Of a DNA stretch of 64,000 nt, positions 56,986-64,000 are shown piece after piece (position 1 is the stretch's first letter; every line of letters starts with the position of its first letter). The stretch is taken from the NCBI GenBank assembly GCA_035293985.1, contig DATGLS010000050.1, positions 1-64,000 of the forward strand, read 5' to 3'. This DNA is from JAVDCA01 sp035293985. Lineage in GTDB: Bacteria; Pseudomonadota; Alphaproteobacteria; Rhizobiales; Xanthobacteraceae. The notes beneath the pieces are model-generated. The model was not told the origin of the DNA. It saw nothing but the letters and a program-made list of their open reading frames with translations, and made no database searches. The position numbers were made by a program, and so were the translations under genes.

Positions 56986-57759
56986 ATGACGCACAACACC
57001 GGAACACGCGCCGAATGGCTCGCGGCACGGCGCGAGCTGCTCGTGGCCGAGAAGGAGCTCACCCGCCGCGGCGACGAGCTCGCCGAACGGCGGCAGGCCT
57101 TGCCCTGGGTGCGGATCGACAAGTCCTACCGCCTCGACACCGACGCCGGCGAAGCCTCGCTGGCCGATCTCTTCCAGGGCCGCTCGCAGCTCCTCATCTA
57201 TCATTTCATGTTCGGGCCGGACTGGGCGGCCGGCTGTCCATCGTGCTCGTCGATCGCCGACGGCTTCAACGGCATCGCGGTGCATCTGAAGAACCACGAC
57301 GTGATGTTGTGGGCGGTGTCGCGCGCCCCGCTCGCCAAGCTGCAGGCGTTCAAGCAGCGCATGGGCTGGACGTTCCCGTGGGCGTCATCGTTCAAGAGCG
57401 ACTTCAACGCCGACTTCAACGTGTACTTCACCGAGGAGCAGCAGCGCGCGGGCATCGAATACAACTACCAACGCGAGCCGCAGCGCGATTGGCGCACCGG
57501 ACGAGAGGGCGGCGGCGAGAGCGCCGAGGCGAAGTTCGCCGCCATGTCCGGCACCGACACTGCGAGCTACCATCGCGACCGGCCCGGGCTGAGCGCCTTC
57601 GCGCGCGAGGACGGCGTCATCTTCCACACCTATTCGGCCTACGGCCGCGGCGTCGACGCCATCTGGGGCATGTACCCCTGGCTCGACCGGGCTCCCAAGG
57701 GTCGCAACGAGACCGGCGGCGTCTGGTGGCGTCACCGCGACAAGTACGACGAGCAGTGA
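56986..57759 (+). CDS. DUF899 thioredoxin-fold protein
   Basis: A 257-residue cytoplasmic protein of the DUF899 family. Typical blocks are LLVAEKELTRRGDELAERRQ, LPWVRIDKSYRLDTDAGEAS, LLIYHFMFGPDWAAGCPSCS (the C-x-x-C-like GCPSC motif), TFPWASSFKSDFNADFNVYF and a C-terminal VWWRHRDKYDE. The fold is thioredoxin-like, but no activity is established. It is divergent from a regulator gene and followed 17 bp later by a small membrane protein, possibly co-transcribed. Confidence 0.85.
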   Translation: MTHNTGTRAEWLAARRELLVAEKELTRRGDELAERRQALPWVRIDKSYRLDTDAGEASLADLFQGRSQLLIYHFMFGPDWAAGCPSCSSIADGFNGIAVHLKNHDVMLWAVSRAPLAKLQAFKQRMGWTFPWASSFKSDFNADFNVYFTEEQQRAGIEYNYQREPQRDWRTGREGGGESAEAKFAAMSGTDTASYHRDRPGLSAFAREDGVIFHTYSAYGRGVDAIWGMYPWLDRAPKGRNETGGVWWRHRDKYDEQ

Positions 57760-57782
57760 CTTATTTGCCGAGGAGCATGACC

Positions 57783-58121
57783 ATGTTCGCCATCCAGCAT
57801 GAATCCGCCGGCAGCCGCATGAGCAGCACGCAGGCGCAGCCGCGCAGTGCCGCCGACTGGCTCGCCCTCGCGGCGGCGCCGACCTTCGCCGTCATGGCGC
57901 TGCTCACCGGCTTCTTCGGCGGCACGCCCGATGCGCTCTGCGCCGCCATGCAGGGCACGTCGCCACTGACCGGTATGCTGCCGATGTACCTGCTGATGAG
58001 CGCCTTCCACGCGGCGCCATGGGTGCGGCTCGTCTCGGCCCTGTCGCCGCTAGGCATCGGGCGACGAAGGCAGAACCGCCATTGTGCGCGAGGCTGCCGA
58101 GATACTTCGCCGGTGGTTTGA
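57783..58121 (+). CDS. Small two-helix membrane protein, C-terminus probably extended
   Basis: A 112-residue protein. Helices are at LALAAAPTFAVMALLTGFFG and LTGMLPMYLLMSAFHAAPWV. The residues after VRLVSALSPLGIG (RRRQNRHCARGCRDTSPVV) run into debris of a regulator gene on the other strand, so the natural stop has probably been lost. AGGAG precedes two close ATG codons. Its likely partner is the DUF899 gene 23 bp upstream. The function is unknown. Confidence 0.6.
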   Translation: MFAIQHESAGSRMSSTQAQPRSAADWLALAAAPTFAVMALLTGFFGGTPDALCAAMQGTSPLTGMLPMYLLMSAFHAAPWVRLVSALSPLGIGRRRQNRHCARGCRDTSPVV

Positions 58122-58264
58122 CCGAGCGCCTTCTTGAACTGGTGATGAAGGCCGTGACGGATTCATAGCCGAGGTCGGCCGAAACCCGCTGCGGCGCGCG
58201 TGAAGCTCTGCTCCCGTGCGACGGCTACAAACGCGACCAGCTGATCGAGACTCGTGCGCTGCAT
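58085..58264 (-). pseudogene. Fused relic: LysR N-terminus joined to AraC C-terminus
   Basis: From an ATG at 58264 the minus strand reads MQRTSLDQLVAFVAVAREQS, FTRAAA, a LysR-type HTH start. It then changes frame into RVSADLGYESVTAF and, after another slip, HQFKKALGQTTGEVSRQP, the recognition helix region of AraC-type regulators. Two unrelated regulator genes have been joined by a deletion and then frameshifted. Confidence 0.65.
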
Positions 58265-58321
58265 TTATTGATTTTTCTCATACGCGCATGCCTACATTCC
58301 CTACGCGTCCGGACCATGTTT

Positions 58322-58478
58322 GGGCGCCGACATCGCCTCGCTGCTCGCGCGGGTCGCGGCCGGCCGGCTCGAGACGCGCGTGGGCCTCACCGTCTCGCGG
58401 CGGGAGGGAGGCGAGGCCCTGGACGCGCTGCGGCATCGCCGCATCAGCGGCAAGGCCGTTCTCACGATGACGGAGTAA
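58322..58478 (+). pseudogene. C-terminal relic of a zinc-type (MDR) oxidoreductase
   Basis: The plus-strand frame GADIASLLARVAAGRLETRV, EGGEALDALRHRRISGKAVL, TMTE, stop matches the C-terminal helix and strand of quinone-oxidoreductase/alcohol-dehydrogenase-like proteins (…A..AL..L......GK.VL.). The rest of the gene is missing. It sits back to back with the LysR-AraC debris. Confidence 0.6.
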
Positions 58479-58489
58479 GCCCGCTCAAG

Positions 58490-59479
58490 CTACTGCGTGC
58501 CCGCCAAACCGCTCTCCTTGATGACCTTGGCCCAGCGCACCGTTTCCGCCTTCACGAAGTCGTCGAACTGCTGCAGCGACTTGTCGCCGAGGCCGATCAT
58601 GCCGAGCTGATCCAGCGGCGCCTTCATCCCGGGTGCGTGGACCGCGGCATTGACGTCCTTGTTCAGCTTCTCGAGGATCGGCTGCGGTGTGCCGCCCGGC
58701 GCGAGCAGGGCCTGCCACGCAACGGTGTTCGGCCAGGACGCCAGGCCGACCTCGGCCAGCGGCTTGATGTCCGGCGCCGTCGGAAACGGCTTGTCGCTGG
58801 TGATGCCGAGCGCGCGGGCCTTGCCGGCCTCGATCTGCGGCAACATCGGCCCGAGGTCGACGAACAGCACGTCGATCTGGCCCGAGATCAGCGCCATGGT
58901 GGCCGGCGCGCTGCCGCGGTAGGGGACATGGGTCATCTGGATGCCGGTCAGGCTGCTGAACAGCGCCGCACAGAGATGATGGAACGCGCCGACGCCGCCG
59001 GACCCGTAGGTCAGCGGCTTGCCCTCGGCGGCTCTCTTCTTGGCGAGGGCGATCAAGTCCGCGACGCTGTGCACCGGCAGCGCCGGATTGACGGTGAGCA
59101 CGAACGGCGCGCCGGCGATCAACGCCACCGGCACCAGATTCTTCAGCGGCTCATAGGACAGATGCCTGAAGATGGTGGGGTTCATCGCCATCGTGCCGCT
59201 GGTGCCCTGCATCAGCGTGTAGCCGTCCGGCGTCGCGTTGGCGGTCGTCGTGGCGGCGATCGTGGTGCCGCCCCCGGGACGGTTCTCGATGATGAACGAT
59301 TTGCCGTACTGCTTCTCGAGTATTTGCGCCCAGGCGCGCGCCAGCAGGTCGGTGCCGCCGCCGGGCGCGAACGGCACCAGGACGGTGATGTTGCGCGTCG
59401 GATAGTCTTCGGCGCGCGCCTGCAGCAGCATCGCCGTCAGCGTCGTCAGCGCCACCACCATCATCCGCCATCGGCTCAT
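58490..59479 (-). CDS. TctC/Bug-family substrate-binding protein
   Basis: A 329-residue periplasmic binding protein with a signal peptide (MMVVALTTLTAMLLQARAE). Bug landmarks: ITVLVPFAPGGGTDLLARAW, SFIIENRPGGGTTIAATTTA, GKPLTYGSGGVGAFHHLCAA and MTHVPYRGSAPATMALISGQ. It is the third TctC-type protein in the window, again without a permease. The second ATG of MTM-SRW was chosen because GGGAGAG is better spaced from it. It is surrounded by gene debris, so its regulation is unclear. Confidence 0.88.
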   Translation of the reverse strand: MSRWRMMVVALTTLTAMLLQARAEDYPTRNITVLVPFAPGGGTDLLARAWAQILEKQYGKSFIIENRPGGGTTIAATTTANATPDGYTLMQGTSGTMAMNPTIFRHLSYEPLKNLVPVALIAGAPFVLTVNPALPVHSVADLIALAKKRAAEGKPLTYGSGGVGAFHHLCAALFSSLTGIQMTHVPYRGSAPATMALISGQIDVLFVDLGPMLPQIEAGKARALGITSDKPFPTAPDIKPLAEVGLASWPNTVAWQALLAPGGTPQPILEKLNKDVNAAVHAPGMKAPLDQLGMIGLGDKSLQQFDDFVKAETVRWAKVIKESGLAGTQ

Positions 59480-59485
59480 GGTCAT

Positions 59486-60083
59486 CTCTCCCGGCTGTAC
59501 GCCCGCGGTTCTGCTGCCGCGCCTGGCACCGGCAAGCTTAGCCGAGGCGTGGACGGGCGCTAGGCGCCATAGGACCGCAGCTGGCGCGACAATGGAGGCT
59601 TGCGTCCGAGCGAAAACAGCTTGGCAGCCTGCCCGTTCCGGGCCCGGCGGAGGTCAAGCGTGCATCAGACCAAGAGCTTTTGCGGCAAGACGGGATTCCC
59701 ATCGGTTCGCCATCAAACGGTTGCGTGCCGCCGTCGGTAGTCGCAACTGATCGCTGGGCCGTGCTGCTCGCGCGACAGAGCACAGGTGAGGCGGAGTTCA
59801 CCTCTGTGCTCTTGGAGCGCGCTCCCCATGGCGCCGTAGCGAGCGAGCGGCTTCGCCGCTGCCAGCAATGACAGCACCTCACCAAAGTGTTACCCATGTG
59901 ATCGGAAGAAACCGTAACCCATGTGTCCGGAACGGACCCAGCCTTTGCTGGCGCGCCATGGCCGATGAAGATGGGCACTATTCGTTCGCGCTGGCACTAT
60001 GATGCGGCGGCCGCGGATACGATCCGGTCCGATCACAAGCGACGGACTGCGATTTTGCTCGACGGAGCCGAAAGCACGTTGAC
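59486..60083. other. Gene-free interval with IS-end debris
   Basis: About 600 bp without a convincing gene. The frames open here have no family resemblance or ribosome-binding site. The only structured element is the pair of GTTACCCATGTG-type repeats at 59889-59935. Confidence 0.5.
59889..59935. mobile_element. Insertion-sequence end relic
   Basis: GTTACCCATGTGATCGGAA and GTAACCCATGTGTCCGGAA are near-identical direct repeats. 'TTACCCATGTGTCCGG' is familiar from the terminal regions of IS481-type elements in proteobacteria. No transposase gene is present. Confidence 0.5.
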
Positions 60084-60109
60084 GAATTATGCCAACTCTG
60101 GCATAATTC
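60084..60109. promoter_or_regulatory. Operator of the toxin-antitoxin locus
   Basis: A perfect 11-bp inverted repeat, GAATTATGCCA, ACTC, TGGCATAATTC, ends 4 bp before the toxin ATG. A TTATGCCA/TGGCATAA palindrome is a recurring operator of RelE/HigB-XRE-type operons, where the antitoxin (alone or with toxin) represses transcription. Confidence 0.75.
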
Positions 60110-60113
60110 GGTC

Positions 60114-60361
60114 ATGAAGGAGGTGCGATGGCACGGCAGCAGCCGATCCGACGTTGAAGCGTTTCCGGCCGACGCCTGACGTCTATCGGCCTTGGTGTTC
60201 GCGAGATCAGGATCCGTCAGGCATCGGGCGCGTATCGCGTCATCTATCTGGCGACCATCGGCGATGCTGTTCACGTCCTGCACGCGTTCCAGAAAAAGAC
60301 ACAAGCAACGGCCAAGCGCGATATCGACCTCGCCAGGGCACGGCTCAGACAGATCAGGTGA
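60114..60361 (+). pseudogene. HigB/RelE-like (phage Gp49-type) toxin, internal deletion and frameshift
   Basis: The 5' end reads MKEVRWHGSSRSDVEAFPAD, then stops. The 3' part in another frame reads GVREIRIRQASGAYRVIYLA, AVHVLHAFQKKTQATAKRDI and DLARARLRQIR before a stop. These are the first ~20 and last ~58 residues of a Gp49-like toxin of about 110-115 residues; about 23-30 central codons are missing. The toxin should be non-functional. GGAGG lies just after the ATG rather than before it, so the start itself is uncertain. Confidence 0.75.
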
Positions 60362-60366
60362 CCACG

Positions 60367-60633
60367 ATGGCAAAGTCCGTATTTCACGACCTATTCCCAG
60401 CGGAAGAAGCGGCCGAGCTTGAAATGCGCGCCAAGCTGCTCTCCGGGATCAATAAATGGCTGAGCAGGTCCTCTCTGACGCAAGTCGAGGCGGCGAAGCG
60501 CCTCGGCATCACTCAGGCTCGCGTGTCGGAGATCAAGAACGGAAAGATCAACCGGTTTAGCCTGAGCATGCTGGTTCGGCTTGCGGAGCGCGCAGGGCTG
60601 CGCCCCGGAATCAGACTCCAGAAGGCAGCATGA
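60367..60633 (+). CDS. XRE-family antitoxin (HigA-like, DUF-type short form)
   Basis: An 88-residue protein: MAKSVFHDLFPAEEAAELEM, RAKLLSGINKWLSRSSLTQV, EAAKRLGITQARVSEIKNGK, INRFSLSMLVRLAERAGLRP. The central HTH is intact. It is the typical second gene of Gp49/HigB-like toxin-antitoxin operons, with 5 bp after the toxin remnant. With the toxin deleted, it may persist as a free repressor of the palindrome at 60084. It is cytoplasmic. Confidence 0.85.
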   Translation: MAKSVFHDLFPAEEAAELEMRAKLLSGINKWLSRSSLTQVEAAKRLGITQARVSEIKNGKINRFSLSMLVRLAERAGLRPGIRLQKAA

Positions 60634-60773
60634 AGGCGCTGCCTGCGTCGCCCATGAGGCCAGAGGAGGTGGTGCGCAATCTCGCCCACATGTCGTCTCG
60701 TCACGTGCGGCTTTCGGCGGCTTGATGCGGTTTTCGCGAACGATCGGCCACGATATCGCGCGAAATCGTAAAG

Positions 60774-60850
60774 TGGCGCGCTCGGAGAGATTCGAACTCC
60801 CGACCCTCAGATTCGAAGTCTGATGCTCTATCCAGCTGAGCTACGAGCGC
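60774..60850 (-). tRNA. tRNA-Arg (anticodon TCG)
   Basis: The minus strand gives GCGCTCG...CGAGCGC-G-CCA with a perfect 7-bp acceptor stem and encoded CCA. The D-arm is AGCTCAGCTGGATAGAGC, the anticodon loop is CTTCGAA (anticodon TCG, reading CGA), and the T-arm contains GTTCGAATC. It is 77 bases long. The nearby TA relic and IS relic fit a tRNA-associated insertion hot spot. Confidence 0.95.
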
Positions 60851-61039
60851 ATCGCCGAGCCATCGTATAGGCGATCGGGCCCAGTCCGTCACCCGCTTTC
60901 GCACCGCTTTCGCTCCTGCGGAGTTACGGCGCGGCGGGCCCGCCTTCGCGACCCTCGGCGCGTGCCCGCCTCACCTGTTGTGCGTCCCCTGCCCGCCTTG
61001 CCATTATGCGCGACCGACACCCCAACCGGAGCAAGCCCA

Positions 61040-62167
<1,128 letters not shown>

Positions 62168-62503
62168 CGCATCGGGGCGAAACGGCCTCAGCGCAACATC
62201 TTCGGGCCTGCTGCGCCGACATGCGTGAGCAGATGCGGACCCAGCTCGTCGACGTGACTTACGCCCAAAGGGCCCATGCCGTCGAATGCCTCGCCCTCGA
62301 GATCTCGAGGGCGCGGAAGACGCCGGGCGCGCCGCCCGCCCGCAGGCCGTGGAGCGGCGCAAGTCGTGCGCATAAGCTATCGACCGAGCTGGTTCCGCCT
62401 CCCGGAACTTGTTCGGGCGGCGTCCCGATGGTCGCAAGAGTTTTTCTTCGCGCCCCGTCCGCGTTTCGTGTAATCCCCCGCATAGCATGGACAGTGGGGC
62501 CGC
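62168..62503. other. Interval without a recognisable gene
   Basis: About 335 bp. On the minus strand FDGMGPLGVSHVDELGPHLL, THVGAAGPKMLR and a stop at 62188 look coding-like but have no proper 5' end, so this may be a gene relic. I see no promoter or structured element that I would defend. Confidence 0.4.
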
Positions 62504-64000
62504 ATGCGACTTCGCATCTTCGTTTCATCGCCGGGAGACGTGCCGGACGAGCGCCTGCGCGCCGCGCTGGTGATCGACAAACTGGCGCAGGAGTTCCGGC
62601 ATTACTTCGAGTTCGACGTGATCCGCTGGGAGCACGAGCCGCTGCTGGCCTCGGGGCATTTCCAGGATGCGCTCGATCCGCCCAGCACGACGGACATCGT
62701 CATCCTCATCCTCTGGTCGCGTCTCGGCACTCCGCTGCCGGAGCGGACAGCGGCACGAGAATATCGCGGCATCGATGGCCGCGCCCCGGTGACCGGCACC
62801 GAGTGGGAATACGAGGACGCGTTGCGAGCGGCGCGCGAGCGCGGCGCCCCGGACCTGCTGGCCTTTCGCAACACCAATCCGGCTCCGGTCGACGCGCGCG
62901 ATCCGGTTGCGCGCGCGAGGAGCATCGCCCAGCTCGAGGCGCTCGACGCTTTCTGGCAGCGGCACTTCGCCGATCAGGGCGTTTTCCTCGCCGCCTACGA
63001 CCAATACGCCACCCTGGAAGAATTTGCGGCGCGGCTGGAAGAGTCGCTGCGCAAGCTGCTGGAGCGACGCGTCAAGGCGCTGCCATCAGGTGGAACGAGC
63101 GACCCGACGTGGTTCGGCTCGCCGTTTCGCGGCTTACAGGCTTACGGGTTCGAGCACGCGGCGATCTACTTCGGCCGCGACGAGGCGGTCGCCAAGGCTG
63201 CGGAGCAGCTTGCTGCGAATGCCCGCGCCGGGGCGGCGTTCCTGCTGGTCTCGGGCGCGAGCGGCTCGGGCAAATCGTCGCTGGTGCAGGCCGGGCTTGT
63301 GCCGAGGCTGATGCAGCCGCAGCGCATCGAAGGCATCGGCTTCATCCGCCGCCTGGCGTTCCGCCCCGGCGGCAGCGACAACCCGACGTTCGCGCTGATC
63401 GAAGCGCTAACGCGCCCCTCTGACGATGCGGCCGTCGGACTTCCCGAACTGCTTGCCGCGGGTCAGAGCGCCGCCGAGCTCGTGGCTCATCTGCGCGAAA
63501 CGCCGGACAAGCCCGGCTTCGTGTTTGCCGGCGCGCTGGCGCGGGTCACGCAGGCCGCCCGGGCTTCAGGCCGCCTCCTCGCCTTCGAGAACGCGAAGCT
63601 CATCCTGGTGATCGATCAGCTCGAAGAGCTGTTCACGACCGCCGCGATCACCGCCGACGAGCGGCGGCTCTTCCTCCGGCTCCTCGCCGGTCTCGCCCGC
63701 TCGGGCGCCGTGTGGGTGCTGGCAACCCAGCGCGCCGACTTCTGGCACCGGGCAGCAGAAAGCCCCGAACTGCTCGAACTCGCGCACGGCTTAGGCAGGC
63801 TCGACCTCGCCGCGCCCTCCCCCGCCGAGATTGCCGAGATGATCCGCAAACCGGCGAGAGCGGCAGGGCTCTCGTTCGAGACCAGCCAGGAGAGCGGGCT
63901 CGGCCTCGACGCTGTGATTGCGGCCGACGCCGTCGCGTCGACTGGCCCGCATGATTCTGAGGGGGCGACCTCCGGCGTTTTGCCCCTGCTTTCCTTCCTT
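62504..64000 (+). CDS. DUF4062-STAND NTPase (partial, runs off the window)
   Basis: The visible 499 residues begin MRLRIFVSSPGDVPDERLRA, the signature of a DUF4062 N-terminus (RIFVSSPGDV..ER), continuing through VILILWSRLGTPLP and GTEWEYEDALRAARERG. Then WFGSPFRGLQAYGFEHAAIY leads into a STAND NTPase: Walker A GASGSGKSS (Lys257), Walker B LILVIDQLEELF (Asp371), then VLATQRADF and LPLLSFL at the edge. This is the nSTAND1 layout, usually followed by WD40 or TPR repeats. STAND proteins are switch-like sensors; many with such N-termini act in immunity or signalling. No ribosome-binding site is obvious. Confidence 0.8.
   Translation, partial: MRLRIFVSSPGDVPDERLRAALVIDKLAQEFRHYFEFDVIRWEHEPLLASGHFQDALDPPSTTDIVILILWSRLGTPLPERTAAREYRGIDGRAPVTGTEWEYEDALRAARERGAPDLLAFRNTNPAPVDARDPVARARSIAQLEALDAFWQRHFADQGVFLAAYDQYATLEEFAARLEESLRKLLERRVKALPSGGTSDPTWFGSPFRGLQAYGFEHAAIYFGRDEAVAKAAEQLAANARAGAAFLLVSGASGSGKSSLVQAGLVPRLMQPQRIEGIGFIRRLAFRPGGSDNPTFALIEALTRPSDDAAVGLPELLAAGQSAAELVAHLRETPDKPGFVFAGALARVTQAARASGRLLAFENAKLILVIDQLEELFTTAAITADERRLFLRLLAGLARSGAVWVLATQRADFWHRAAESPELLELAHGLGRLDLAAPSPAEIAEMIRKPARAAGLSFETSQESGLGLDAVIAADAVASTGPHDSEGATSGVLPLLSFL

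Noticed and set aside
59538..59978. Minus-strand frame of 146 codons near the IS relic
   Set aside because: The translation has Ser/Arg/Cys-rich, structureless composition and overlaps the IS-end repeats; no start signal.
62188..62373. Minus-strand frame after frmA as an S-formylglutathione hydrolase remnant
   Set aside because: I looked for a frmB signal because of the context, but no esterase motif (GxSxG) is present; left as unidentified.

Overview
This is a GC-rich, densely packed window from an alphaproteobacterial chromosome, most likely Hyphomicrobiales (Bradyrhizobium / Rhodopseudomonas / Pseudolabrys-like). I base that on four things: the high GC content; three tripartite-tricarboxylate (TctC/Bug) binding proteins; DUF1328, DUF899, DUF4189, DUF4344 and CHASE2-SpoIIE proteins typical of that order; and the intergenic palindromes of the 'GTCATGGCCGG...CCGGCCATGAC' type. 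No species can be named from the sequence alone.

Layout. 0.2-7.5 kb is an accessory zone. It holds small membrane proteins, kptA next to a polymorphic-toxin C-terminus and its probable immunity protein, a broken copy of the kptA 3' end, a prophage terminase operon on the minus strand, and three copies of a ~130-bp repeat, two of which bracket a gene fragment. 7.6-17.7 kb is ordinary chromosome: a DUF4344 metallopeptidase pair, a substrate-binding protein, an ankyrin protein, two amidohydrolases, Ohr, an exported methyltransferase-like protein and an MFS transporter. 17.9-27.5 kb mixes a LysR/TctC divergent pair, a diguanylate cyclase, a PAS-GGDEF-EAL protein and many small relics. 27.5-31.8 kb is the early and immunity region of a prophage: an S24 repressor, divergent promoters, repeated TTCCTAT operators, a DnaA-domain-IV-like protein, an HNH nuclease and a replication-like protein. 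31.9-38 kb holds a DUF2975/HTH pair, an acyl-CoA synthetase and small exported proteins. 38-43.4 kb holds a hydrolase and a bacterial NHEJ operon (Ku, BRCT-HTH-TPR protein, LigD). 43.6-57.8 kb holds an M16 peptidase, an epimerase, a TctC/MmgE pair, a CHASE2-SpoIIE phosphatase and a regulator / beta-propeller / FAD-oxidoreductase operon divergent from a DUF899 gene. 58-64 kb is accessory again: chimeric regulator debris, a third TctC protein, an IS-end relic, a toxin-antitoxin locus with a deleted toxin, tRNA-Arg(TCG), glutathione-dependent formaldehyde dehydrogenase, and the first 499 codons of a DUF4062-STAND NTPase running off the right edge.

How the parts work together. Three modules are legible as systems. 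(1) Ku, the BRCT/TPR protein and LigD overlap through CTGA and TTGA junctions and look translationally coupled. (2) The prophage repressor has a leaderless-looking promoter with operators spaced about 23-24 bp, and the same heptamer recurs at the promoter of the next gene. (3) The toxin and immunity genes sit immediately 5' of kptA, behind a duplicated kptA 3' end, as expected of cassette-type insertion at polymorphic-toxin loci. The STAND NTPase next to a tRNA gene, a toxin-antitoxin relic and IS debris is the best candidate for the start of a defence island, but it is cut by the window edge.
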